DNA of 64,000 nucleotides from JBHGBM01 sp041946965 (GTDB lineage Bacteria; Acidobacteriota; Terriglobia; Bryobacterales; Bryobacteraceae). The DNA is taken from contig JBHGBM010000003.1 of the NCBI GenBank assembly GCA_041946965.1, positions 62,001 through 126,000 of the forward strand. Reading direction: 5' to 3'. Each line of letters opens with the position of its first letter. Position 1 is the first letter of the stretch. Shown one piece after another: positions 1 to 7,782 of this stretch. The translations under genes were made by a program, and so were the position numbers. The notes under the pieces were generated by a model. It was not told the DNA's origin and did no database searches. It saw nothing but the letters and a program-made list of their open reading frames with translations.

Positions 1-1173
1 GTGGGCGCCTGCGGCAAGTCCGCGCAGTTCCCGCTGTACGTGTGGCTTCCCGACGCCATGGCCGGTCCCACACCGGTCTCCGCGCTCATCCACGCAGCCA
101 CCATGGTGACCGCAGGCGTTTACATGGTGGCGCGCTCGTGGCCGATTTTCGTGAACGCGCCCGTTGCCCTGGAGACGGTCGCGCTGGTGGGTCTGTTCAC
201 GGCGGTGTTCGCCGCCACCATAGGGCTCGCGCAGAACGACATCAAGAAGGTCTTCGCTTACTCCACGGTTTCGCAGCTCGGCTACATGTTCCTGGGCGCG
301 GGCGTGGGCGCGTTTTCGGCCGGCATCTACCACCTGGTGACGCACGCTTTCTTCAAGGCGCTGCTGTTCCTGGGCGCCGGCAGCGTGATCCACGCGCTTT
401 CCGGCGAGCAGGACCTGCAACGCATGGGCGGGCTGCGGAAGAAAACGCCGGTGACGTTCTGGACCATGCTGTGCGCCGCTGTGGCTATCGCCGGCGTGCC
501 GCCCTTCGCGGGGTTCTTCAGCAAGGACGCCATTCTGCTCGCCGCGCATCATCACGCTCCGTGGATGTACTGGGTGGGGGTGGGCACCGCGGCCATGACC
601 GCGTTCTATGTCTTCCGCGCGGTGTTTCTGGCTTTCTTCGGCGAGTACCGCGGCGATGCGCACCCGCACGAATCGCCTCCGGTCATGACCGTGCCGCTTG
701 CCGCGCTCGCCGTGCTGTCGCTCGCGGGCGGGTTCCTGTTCAAGGTGCCGGCATTCCTCGGCGAGGCGGAAGCGCATCACGATTTCGCGCTGGTGGCGGT
801 CTCCGTCGCCGCCGGCGCGGCCGGCATCGCGCTCGCGTGGCTGCTGTACGTGCGCAGTCCGGGACTCGCGGACGCCATCGCCGCCCGCCTCGGCGCGGCC
901 TACAGGCTGGTCTACAACAAGTACTTCGTGGATGAGATCTACGCCGCCGCCGTGGTGAACCCCGTGGTGGAGGGCTCGACCACGGTGCTCTGGAAGCGCG
1001 TGGACGCGGGCCTGATCGACGGCTCGGTGAACGGCCTCGCGCGCGCGGCCCGCGGCGCGGGCAGCGTGCTGCGGCTCGTGCAATCGGGAAACATACGAAG
1101 TTATGCGGCCTGGGTCGCGCTTGGCTGCGTGTTCGTGCTGGCCGCCCTGGGCCTGGCGGGAGGCGCCCGGTGA
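1..1173 (+). CDS. nuoL: NADH-quinone oxidoreductase subunit L, C-terminal part
   Basis: The gene is cut by the left edge. The visible 390 codons are the C-terminal part of the antiporter-like subunit L of respiratory complex I, a membrane protein that helps couple quinone reduction to proton pumping. Seen: the conserved stretch PLYVWLPDAMAGPTPVSAL, a channel lysine region NDIKKVFAYSTVSQLG, the THAFFKALLFL helix and the family-typical GEQDLQRMGGL. Full-length NuoL is usually above 600 residues, so roughly 230 or more residues lie outside the window. The GTG at position 1 is an internal valine codon, not the start. The stop overlaps the GTG start of nuoM by four bases, which points to translational coupling. 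Identification is secure. Confidence 0.96.
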   Translation: MGACGKSAQFPLYVWLPDAMAGPTPVSALIHAATMVTAGVYMVARSWPIFVNAPVALETVALVGLFTAVFAATIGLAQNDIKKVFAYSTVSQLGYMFLGAGVGAFSAGIYHLVTHAFFKALLFLGAGSVIHALSGEQDLQRMGGLRKKTPVTFWTMLCAAVAIAGVPPFAGFFSKDAILLAAHHHAPWMYWVGVGTAAMTAFYVFRAVFLAFFGEYRGDAHPHESPPVMTVPLAALAVLSLAGGFLFKVPAFLGEAEAHHDFALVAVSVAAGAAGIALAWLLYVRSPGLADAIAARLGAAYRLVYNKYFVDEIYAAAVVNPVVEGSTTVLWKRVDAGLIDGSVNGLARAARGAGSVLRLVQSGNIRSYAAWVALGCVFVLAALGLAGGAR

Positions 1174-2660
1174 ACTTCCTGAACCTCACACTCGCCCTGC
1201 CGCTGGCCGGCTTCGCGCTGGTGCTGTGCGTGCCCGAGCGCGCCATTCGCGCCTTCACTCTGGCGTGGTCGCTGATCGCCTTCCTCGCCGGGCTGCCCCT
1301 GATCGCGACCGGCGGCGCCTGTGACGCGCTCTGGATGGCCTCGCCCAACATCCGCTACCACGTCGCCATCGACGGCGTGAGCCTGTGGCTGGTGCTGCTG
1401 ACCACCTTCCTCACTCCCATCTGCGTGCTGATCTCCTGGCGCCATATCCACAGCCGGCTGCGCGAGTTCTACGCCATGCTGCTGCTGCTCGAGTTCGGCC
1501 TGGCGGGCGTGTTCGTGGCGCAGGACCTGTTCCTTTTTTACGTGTTCTGGGAAATCTCGCTCATCCCCATGTATTTCCTGATCGGCATCTGGGGACACGA
1601 ACGCCGCATCTACGCGGCGGTGAAGTTCTTCATCTATACGATGACCGGATCGGTGCTGATGCTGGCGGCCATCCTCTGGCTTTACAACCGCACCGGCACG
1701 TTCGATTTTCCGCGCATCCTGGAGGCGCTCGGCTCGGGCAGACTGGCGCTGGGCCCGGCCGAACAACTGGTCCTTTTCCTGGCGTTCTTTCTCGCATTCG
1801 CCATCAAGGTGCCGCTATTCCCGCTGCACACCTGGCTGCCCGACGCGCACGTGGAGGCGCCCACGGCGGGCTCGGTGATGCTCGCCTCCGTGATGCTGAA
1901 GATGGGCACCTACGGCCTGCTGCGGTTCTGCCTGCCGCTGTTCCCAGGCGCCGCCCGCCAGTGCGCGCCCTGGATCGTGGCGCTGGCCATCGTGGGCATC
2001 ATCTACGGCGCGCTGGTGGCCATGGTGCAGCCCAACATGAAGAAGCTGGTGGCGTATTCCTCGGTGAGCCACCTGGGCTTCGTCGTGCTCGGCATCTTCT
2101 CGTTCACCCAGCAGGGCCTGGATGGCGCGGTCTACCAGATGCTGAACCACGGCATCTCCACCGGGGCGTTGTTCATCATCGTCGGTTTTCTCTATGAGCG
2201 GCGGCATTCGCTGGAAATCGCGGATTACGGCGGCGTGGCCACGCCCGCGCCCTGGCTGGCGACGGCCTTCCTCCTCACCAGCCTGGCGAGCGCGGGACTT
2301 CCCCTGCTGAACAATTTCGTGGGCGAGTTCCTGGTCTTGCAGGGCGCGGCGCTGGTGAATTTCGGCTGGGCCGCGGCCGCCGCCCTGGGCGTGATCCTCT
2401 CGGCGGCTTACATGCTGTGGCTCTACCAGCGCGTGTTCTTCGGCGAGACGCCGGAGGGCGTCCGCCGCGACGTTTTCGACCTGCGCACGCGCGAACTGGC
2501 CGCCATCGTGCCGCTCCTGGTCATGATGGTGTGGATGGGCGTGTACTCGCAAACCTTCCTGCCGCGCGTGACCCAGGCCAACACGCGCGTGCTCGAACAC
2601 ACGCAGGTGAACGTGCCTTTCCAGGTGCGGCTCGGCCAGGAGTACGCCCGTGCCCGCTAA
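1170..2660 (+). CDS. nuoM: NADH-quinone oxidoreductase subunit M
   Basis: A 496-residue polytopic membrane protein, one of the three Mrp-antiporter-like subunits of complex I. Family signatures seen: FWEISLIPMYFLIG, the LPDAHVEAPTAGSVMLA loop, and the NMKKLVAYSSVSHLGFV region carrying the conserved channel lysine. Length matches the family. The GTG start lies in a GTGA overlap with nuoL, and the end overlaps nuoN by 11 bases, so L, M and N are one tightly packed transcription unit. This order (nuoL-M-N at the operon end) is the usual bacterial one. No anomaly is visible. Confidence 0.97.
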   Translation: MNFLNLTLALPLAGFALVLCVPERAIRAFTLAWSLIAFLAGLPLIATGGACDALWMASPNIRYHVAIDGVSLWLVLLTTFLTPICVLISWRHIHSRLREFYAMLLLLEFGLAGVFVAQDLFLFYVFWEISLIPMYFLIGIWGHERRIYAAVKFFIYTMTGSVLMLAAILWLYNRTGTFDFPRILEALGSGRLALGPAEQLVLFLAFFLAFAIKVPLFPLHTWLPDAHVEAPTAGSVMLASVMLKMGTYGLLRFCLPLFPGAARQCAPWIVALAIVGIIYGALVAMVQPNMKKLVAYSSVSHLGFVVLGIFSFTQQGLDGAVYQMLNHGISTGALFIIVGFLYERRHSLEIADYGGVATPAPWLATAFLLTSLASAGLPLLNNFVGEFLVLQGAALVNFGWAAAAALGVILSAAYMLWLYQRVFFGETPEGVRRDVFDLRTRELAAIVPLLVMMVWMGVYSQTFLPRVTQANTRVLEHTQVNVPFQVRLGQEYARAR

Positions 2661-4113
2661 CCTGATCCCCAGCGCGGCGGAGCTGATCCGCTTCCTGCCC
2701 GAGATGATCCTCACCGCCATGGGCTGCCTGTTCCTCATTCTGGAGCCGTTCACCGGGCCGCGCCGCGATCTCTACGGGCATCTCACCATCGGCGCGCTGA
2801 TTGCCGCCGCGCTCGCCGCCGTCAACGCCAACACCTTCCCCGGGCCGGCCTTCGGCGGCATGCTCATGATCGGCGGATTTGCCACCTTCTTCCGGGTGCT
2901 GGTGTACGGCGTGGGCGTCCTCACGGTGCTCGCCTCCTATCGCTTCCTGAAGCGCGAGGAGGCGGAAACCGCGTCCTACCACGGCCTGCTGCTGTACTCG
3001 ATCGTGGGGCAATCGCTCATGGCCGCTGCCAACGAGCTGATCATGATCTTCATCGGGCTGGAGATCTCCTCCATCGCCAGCTACGTGCTCACCGGATACA
3101 TGCGCGACGACAAGCGTTCCACCGAAGCCGCGCTGAAGTACTTCCTGCTCGGGTCTTTCGCGACGGCCTTCTTCCTCTACGGCGTGGCGGTGGTGTACGG
3201 CATGACCGGTTCCACCAACCTGACCGCCATACGCATGTTGTTCGCGGGCGGCCGCGCCAATATGCCGGCCGCGCTGTTCGCGGGCATCGCCGTCGCGCTC
3301 ATGTTCGTGGGGCTGGGCTTCAAGGTGTCGAGCGCGCCCTTCCAGATATGGGCGCCCGACGTTTACCAAGGCGCTCCCGCGCCCGTGGCGGCGTTCCTTT
3401 CCACGGGCCCCAAAGCCGCCGCGTTCGCCGTTTTCCTGCACATTTTCATGACGGCCTTCCAGCCGCTGGCGCGAACGTGGGAGCCGGTCGTCTGGCTGGC
3501 CGCGCTGGCCTCCATGACCGTGGGCAACTTCGCCGCGCTGGTGCAGACGAACGTCAAGCGCATGCTGGCATACAGCTCCATCGCGCACGCGGGCTACGTG
3601 CTGGTGGCGCTTGCCGCGCGTTCCAACCCCGGAACCGCCGCGGCCATGTTCTACCTGGCTGTCTACGCGCTGATGAACGTGGGCGCGTTCGCCGTGGTGG
3701 GTCACCTGGCCGGCAAGGGCGAGCGCTACCAGAACGTCAACGACTTCGCTGGACTGGCAACCCGGCAGCCCGCCACCGCCGCCGTGCTCGCCGTGTTCCT
3801 GCTTTCGCTCATCGGCGTGCCGCCTACCGGCGGCTTCTTCGGCAAGATGCTGATCTTCAGGGCGGCGCTCGATTCGCAGTTGGTCTGGCTCACCATCTTC
3901 GGCTTGCTCAACAGCGCCGCCGGGGCGTTCTATTACCTGCGCCTGCTGGTCCTCATGTACATGCGCGAGCCGGGCGACGCCGCCGACGGCGTGGAGCCGG
4001 TCTCCACGGCTTTGCAGGCCTCCCTCGTGCTCACGGCCGCGGGCACGCTGGCGCTGGGCGTCTTCCCGGGATGGCTGGTCGAGTTCGCGTCGCGCTCCGC
4101 GGTGCTGCGGTGA
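2650..4113 (+). CDS. nuoN: NADH-quinone oxidoreductase subunit N
   Basis: A 487-residue integral membrane subunit of complex I, third antiporter-like subunit and last nuo gene here. Seen: EISSIASYVLTGYMRDD, the KYFLLGSFATAFFLYG helix, PFQIWAPDVYQGAPAPVAAF and the NVKRMLAYSSIAHAGYVLVA region with the conserved lysine, all characteristic of NuoN. It starts at GTG inside the end of nuoM. The stop is shared with the GTG start of the next gene (GTGA), so a secreted-type glycosidase gene is physically coupled to the end of the respiratory operon. Assignment is firm. Confidence 0.97.
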   Translation: MPANLIPSAAELIRFLPEMILTAMGCLFLILEPFTGPRRDLYGHLTIGALIAAALAAVNANTFPGPAFGGMLMIGGFATFFRVLVYGVGVLTVLASYRFLKREEAETASYHGLLLYSIVGQSLMAAANELIMIFIGLEISSIASYVLTGYMRDDKRSTEAALKYFLLGSFATAFFLYGVAVVYGMTGSTNLTAIRMLFAGGRANMPAALFAGIAVALMFVGLGFKVSSAPFQIWAPDVYQGAPAPVAAFLSTGPKAAAFAVFLHIFMTAFQPLARTWEPVVWLAALASMTVGNFAALVQTNVKRMLAYSSIAHAGYVLVALAARSNPGTAAAMFYLAVYALMNVGAFAVVGHLAGKGERYQNVNDFAGLATRQPATAAVLAVFLLSLIGVPPTGGFFGKMLIFRAALDSQLVWLTIFGLLNSAAGAFYYLRLLVLMYMREPGDAADGVEPVSTALQASLVLTAAGTLALGVFPGWLVEFASRSAVLR

Positions 4114-5120
4114 CCAGGCGGGAGGCGCTCGCGCTGGCCGCGTTGCGCCACGAGGAAGCTGTCCCGAAATCCGCGCTGTGCCGCAGGCTCGAAGCCGCCG
4201 GATTGATCCTCCAAGACCCGGAATGGTGGACATGGTGCGCCAGTCCTATCGAGACTCCCGACGGGCGCGTGCACGTGTTTTATTCCCGCTGGCGGGGCGT
4301 CTTCGGAGACTGGCTCCACTCCTGCGAGATCGCCCACGCCGTCGCCGGCCGCCCCGAAGGCCCCTACCGCTACGTGAACACCGTCCTGCGCGGCCGCGGG
4401 GGCGGCCACTGGGACTCGGACACCGTTCACAACCCCACCATTCATCGCGTGGGCCGCCAATATGTGCTGCTTTACATCGGCAATCACCTTGCCGGCACCG
4501 ACCTCCGCAACGTGGTGACCCACCCCGCCTCGCGGCAGCGCATCGGAATTGCCATCTCCGATTCCATTGACGGCCCCTTCGAGCGGCCGAACGGCCGGCC
4601 GCTGCTCGACGTGACGCCCGACCCCGCCGCCTGGGACAGCTACCTGGTCACCAACCCCGCGCTGCTCGCGCACCCCTCCGGCGAATTCTGGCTCTATTAC
4701 AAGGCCTGGGACCGCCGCCACGACGGCTTCCGCAAGATCGGCCTCGCCAAATCGGAGCGCGTGGAAGGGCCGTACCGCAAGCATCCCGGCAACCCCGTGG
4801 TGGATTTTTCCCGCGAGCGCAAGCAGGTGGAAGACCCCTACGTCTACCGCTCGGCGGGCAAATACTACATGCTACTGGCCGACGACAACGAAGGCGTCCT
4901 GAAGAAGCACGCCGGCCTGCTGCTGGAATCGGAGGATGGCGAACGCTGGAGCAACGTGACGCTGGGCTACGACACCAGCGACGCTTATTTCGGGGGCGAT
5001 ACGCTGCGCTTCGAGCGGCCCCAGGTGCTCATGCGCCGCGGCGCGCCCGCGTACCTGTTCCTGGCCGTCGGCGGCTCCGCCGGGCGCAAGAGCTGCGCCG
5101 CCGTGCTGCGGGTGCGGTAG
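4110..5120 (+). CDS. Beta-propeller glycoside hydrolase-like protein
   Basis: A 336-residue protein of the five-bladed beta-propeller glycosidase type (GH43/GH32/GH117-like fold). The frame stays open upstream inside nuoN, but the GTG at 4110 overlapping the nuoN stop is the only sensible start. Seen: repeated blade-like segments of the form DGRVHVFYSRW, QYVLLYIGNH, GEFWLYYKAW and KYYMLLADDNE; a DSDTVHNPTI motif and a QVEDPYVYR motif resemble the acidic residues that line the central active site of such enzymes. There is no clear signal peptide, so the site of action is uncertain. The substrate cannot be named. Being coupled to nuoN is unusual for a carbohydrate enzyme. Confidence 0.8.
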   Translation: MTRREALALAALRHEEAVPKSALCRRLEAAGLILQDPEWWTWCASPIETPDGRVHVFYSRWRGVFGDWLHSCEIAHAVAGRPEGPYRYVNTVLRGRGGGHWDSDTVHNPTIHRVGRQYVLLYIGNHLAGTDLRNVVTHPASRQRIGIAISDSIDGPFERPNGRPLLDVTPDPAAWDSYLVTNPALLAHPSGEFWLYYKAWDRRHDGFRKIGLAKSERVEGPYRKHPGNPVVDFSRERKQVEDPYVYRSAGKYYMLLADDNEGVLKKHAGLLLESEDGERWSNVTLGYDTSDAYFGGDTLRFERPQVLMRRGAPAYLFLAVGGSAGRKSCAAVLRVR

Positions 5121-5126
5121 GCGGCC

Positions 5127-5933
5127 TCAGCCCAATAGCCCCGCCTCCTGCAACATCTTCCCGACAATTTCGACGGACGCCTCCAGGCATTCGCGGCCGA
5201 ACTCCGCCGTCCCGAGGCGCGGGTCCTGCCCTCCCACCCCGACGGGCTTCACACTACGGTCCTCCGGAAGCTGCGAAAGGTCCACGAGGTCGCCTCGCAG
5301 GTGCATCATCAGCGACGTTTCGTTGCGTCCGGCGTGATCCACCTGGCTCCTCCACTTGCCGGCCAGGTCCTTCGTCACCCCGAACAACTTCAGCCCGAAG
5401 CGCGTCTGCCGCTCCTCGAGGCTTTGCGCCCAGGAGGTGCGCGAAGGTCCGTGCCCATCGGCGAACACGGCGCGGAATCCCGCGCGCTTCAACTGCTCCA
5501 GGATGGCATCCACGATCTGCACATGGAGCCCCAGCGGCACCCAATAGCAACTGCCGTCGAGTTGCCGTGCGGGCGTGGTGGAGGCGGCGTAGTCCATACC
5601 GTACAGCATCTGGCCGTTGTCCGCCGGGCGGGCGCGGTCGGGCCCGAGGTGAATGGGCGGCATCACGATTCCCCCGAAGCGGCGGGCGCACTCGATCATC
5701 AGGCCCTCGCTCTGGATGGCGTCGGAACCGAGCGGCAGGTGCTCACCGTGCCATTCCAGCGTGCCCAAAGGCAGCCAGGCTATGGGGTGCGCCGCGAGAC
5801 GCTTGCGGAACTCGTGCGGCCGCAGTTCGGCGTAGCGGACCTTTTCGGCGGGAGGCCCGGGCGCCCCAACCGTCAGGCTCCCGGCGGATGCCGCGGCCTG
5901 TAGGAATCCGCGGCGGGAAGCATCGTCGTTCAT
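5127..5933 (-). CDS. Creatininase-family amidohydrolase with Tat signal
   Basis: A 268-residue member of the creatininase superfamily, metal-dependent hydrolases of cyclic or linear amides. The start ATG at 5933 has a GGAG ribosome site 8 nt upstream and places a Tat-type signal (SRRGFLQ, residues 6-12) at the N-terminus; a longer upstream frame lacks this logic. Seen: the metal-binding motif LGTLEWHGEHLPLGSDA with Glu, His, His and Asp ligands. The second family motif, usually NGHGGN, reads ADGHGPSR, so the second half of the site is altered. The gene is preceded by an intrinsic terminator whose U-tract ends only 15 nt before the ATG, suggesting attenuation control. The substrate is unknown; creatinine itself is not implied. 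Confidence 0.85.
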   Translation of the reverse strand: MNDDASRRGFLQAAASAGSLTVGAPGPPAEKVRYAELRPHEFRKRLAAHPIAWLPLGTLEWHGEHLPLGSDAIQSEGLMIECARRFGGIVMPPIHLGPDRARPADNGQMLYGMDYAASTTPARQLDGSCYWVPLGLHVQIVDAILEQLKRAGFRAVFADGHGPSRTSWAQSLEERQTRFGLKLFGVTKDLAGKWRSQVDHAGRNETSLMMHLRGDLVDLSQLPEDRSVKPVGVGGQDPRLGTAEFGRECLEASVEIVGKMLQEAGLLG

Positions 5934-5948
5934 AAGCTCGGCTCCAAG

Positions 5949-6000
5949 AAAAAACCGCATCGGACCGGCTCCAAGACTTGCAGGAGCCCTTCCGATGCGG
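5949..6000 (-). terminator. Intrinsic terminator in front of the creatininase-family gene
   Basis: On the minus strand a 10-bp perfect stem (5991-6000 with 5955-5964) encloses a second 6-bp stem (GGCTCC/GGAGCC, 5983-5988 with 5967-5972), followed at once by six T residues (5954-5949). This is a textbook Rho-independent terminator. It ends 15 nt before the ATG at 5933. It could close an independent small RNA or act as an attenuator in the leader of the downstream gene. Confidence 0.8.
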
Positions 6001-6150
6001 CCTGCCCGTGTCGGGCTGGGATCCAGCGTCGGCTCGACTGAGGGCGAACCCCTCTCGCTAAGGGTTCCACCCCCGGCCCGGCCCGCGTCCAGTATTTGCC
6101 GCAGCCGGAGGCGTCAGGCGTTACCGCAACTCAGATCCCGGGCGAGACTC
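5949..6150 (-). ncRNA. Candidate structured leader RNA or small RNA
   Basis: About 200 nt of non-coding sequence upstream of the creatininase-family gene on the minus strand. Elements seen: an outer stem GGGATC/GATCCC (6134-6139 with 6018-6023), an apical hairpin GGAACCC/GGGTTC (6062-6068 with 6046-6051), then the intrinsic terminator. An 11-nt element TCTTGGAGCCG occurs twice, once in the terminator's inner stem (5966-5976) and once as the Shine-Dalgarno region (5939-5949), so the GGCTCC strand could pair with either copy. No known riboswitch box (cobalamin, TPP, SAM, glycine) was recognised. A compact rod with an apical hairpin is also loosely 6S-like. The 5' end is a guess. Confidence 0.4.
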
Positions 6151-6205
6151 AAAAAATCGTATAAATACAAAAAACCCCTCTGTTGCAACCAACAAGGGAA
6201 GAACA

Positions 6206-6337
6206 ATGAGCGACAAATTCAAAAAACACCGGCTCCCGCAAGCACAATGTCCTGTTGGCTCACTCTTCTTCCGCCTGCCTGTTGCAGCAGAGGGCAGGTT
6301 TGAAAGATTTACTTCGCCAATTCACCACAGAAAGTAG
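6206..6337 (+). CDS. Possible small protein, 43 aa
   Basis: An open frame of 43 codons starting at ATG 6206 with a good purine-rich ribosome site (AAGGGAAG) about 5 nt upstream and ending at TAG 6335-6337. The peptide is basic (MSDKFKKHRL at the start, SPIHHRK at the end) and has no recognisable domain or membrane segment. The surrounding DNA is less GC-rich than the real genes, and no homology was tested, so this may be chance. No function proposed. Confidence 0.25.
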   Translation: MSDKFKKHRLPQAQCPVGSLFFRLPVAAEGRFERFTSPIHHRK

Positions 6338-6441
6338 CAATCCACCAGCCAAGTGTCAACGGGTTTTCGCATTGAGTCTTAAGGGCTTAAGCGCACGGCC
6401 TCCACGGCGGGCGTGGAAGGCTGGGCAGTGGCTGTGTCGCT

Positions 6442-7782
6442 ATGACACAATCGAAGGGAATGCCACGGGGTTGGGTTCTCTGCGCGGCCGCGCTGGCCGC
6501 AAGTACGGTTTTCGCCCAAACGGACGAACTGGCGGTCTACACCGAGCACCCCCGGCTGTTTCTGAAGCCGGCGCGGCTGCGTCTGTTGAAGCGGGATCGC
6601 GAACGCCAGGCTCCGCGCTGGGTGCAGTTCGAGGCTTTGGCCGCCGGCGGCGCGCGCATGCCGGAGCCCGGCTTTGCCGGGGCGCTCTTCTACCGCATCT
6701 CGGGCGACCAGGCCGCCGGCCGGCGTGCGGTAACCTGGGCGCTGGGACCCGGGCGCGACCTGCGGCAGCTCGCCATCGTGTTCGACTGGTGCCAGGAACT
6801 GCTTGACGAGCCCGGTTCGCGCGCCCTGGCCGCCCGCCTGCAAGCCGCCATGGAGCAGAGCGAGCGGGATACCTCCCCGGCGGCGGTGCGCAGCCGCGTG
6901 CTGGCCGCCATCGCGCTTGCCGGGCATTCGCCGAAAACCTCCACCGCCGCACTCGAGCGGTCCGTGCGGGGCTGGTGGCAGCGCGGCATCGCGCCCGCCC
7001 TGAAAGCCGGCCGCGATCCCCTGCCCCGCGACCAGTATTACGCCCTGTTCGAAATGCTGCACGCCGTGCGGGACAACCTCAACATCGACCTGCGCGACTC
7101 CGCGCCGGCCTACTTCAAGGAGTTGCCTGTATATCACCTGATGGCGTATTACCCGGCCTCCTACCCGGCCGGAGAGAACGAGTACCGCATTCAGGCATTC
7201 ACCCGGCCGGGCGCGCCGGATCTGGTTGCAGCGGCGCTGGCGCGCGCGGCGGACCTCGCCATGGTGGCTTACGACCTGAATTCGCCCGGCGGGCAGGTTC
7301 TGCAAGGCTTCCTCATGAACGAACGCTTCGTCCTGCGCGGCGCGTTCGGCGCGCCGTATGAATTGCTATGGGCCAACCCCTACCAGCCCGGCTTGAGTTA
7401 CTTCCACGTACCGCTGGTCTTCCACGACCCGGTGTACGGCCATCTGTTCGCGCGCTCGGACTGGGAGGAGTCGGCTGTCTGGCTGGGCGTGTTCGACGGC
7501 GCCGTGCAATTGTTCCAGGATGGCAAGGTCGTCCCGGTACGGCTCGCCTCCGGGCCGCTCTCGGTGAAGGAGGCCGTGGCGTTCTTCGGAACGAAATTCC
7601 GCGCGGAGCTGAAAACGGAAGAAGCGGCGTTTGCGCTGGGCCTGAAGCCCCGGACGGTGTACCAGGTCGAGGTGGACGACGAGGAAGTCACCGAGCAGGC
7701 CGCCGATCCCGGCGGCATCCTCAGGCTTGATCTGCCGCACGACCGGGAAGTCGGAGTGCGGCTGCGCGAAACGGCGCGCTAA
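6442..7782 (+). CDS. Secreted heparinase II/III-like or hypothetical protein
   Basis: A 446-residue protein with a hydrophobic signal peptide (about residues 8-25, ending ASTVFAQ). After it comes YTEHPRLFLKPARLRLLKRD, a start typical of secreted polysaccharide-lyase-like proteins with an alpha/alpha toroid. The first half is helical; the C-terminal half (from about residue 300) looks beta-rich, as in heparinase II/III or alginate lyase-type proteins. I cannot point to certain catalytic residues, so enzyme activity is an inference from layout. The gene stands alone on the plus strand and its end overlaps the end of the convergent fabH gene by four bases. Confidence 0.6.
   Translation: MTQSKGMPRGWVLCAAALAASTVFAQTDELAVYTEHPRLFLKPARLRLLKRDRERQAPRWVQFEALAAGGARMPEPGFAGALFYRISGDQAAGRRAVTWALGPGRDLRQLAIVFDWCQELLDEPGSRALAARLQAAMEQSERDTSPAAVRSRVLAAIALAGHSPKTSTAALERSVRGWWQRGIAPALKAGRDPLPRDQYYALFEMLHAVRDNLNIDLRDSAPAYFKELPVYHLMAYYPASYPAGENEYRIQAFTRPGAPDLVAAALARAADLAMVAYDLNSPGGQVLQGFLMNERFVLRGAFGAPYELLWANPYQPGLSYFHVPLVFHDPVYGHLFARSDWEESAVWLGVFDGAVQLFQDGKVVPVRLASGPLSVKEAVAFFGTKFRAELKTEEAAFALGLKPRTVYQVEVDDEEVTEQAADPGGILRLDLPHDREVGVRLRETAR

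Larger units (their letters stand above)
5934..6441. other. 508-nt intergenic region
   Basis: The longest stretch without a confirmed gene. It holds, left to right, the leader and terminator described separately (5949-6150), an AT-richer patch (6150-6240) with a possible minus-strand promoter (TTGCAA at 6183-6188 and TTTATA at 6165-6160, 17 nt apart), a 43-codon frame at 6206-6337, a repeated CTTAAG pair (6378-6391), and a stem-loop of GCCTCCACG with CGTGGAAGGC (6398-6421) 20 nt before the next gene's ATG. Confidence 0.7.

Noticed and set aside
1..3. GTG at the first base as the start of nuoL
   Set aside because: The encoded sequence is internal to NuoL; about 230 or more residues are missing upstream.
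2521..4233. 570-codon minus-strand frame across nuoM/nuoN
   Set aside because: Antisense to conserved complex I genes; translation is Glu/His/Arg-rich without any motif.
5949..6150. Identification of the leader as 6S RNA or a cobalamin/TPP riboswitch
   Set aside because: Architecture is loosely similar to 6S, but no conserved sequence box of these classes could be matched; kept only as an unnamed candidate.
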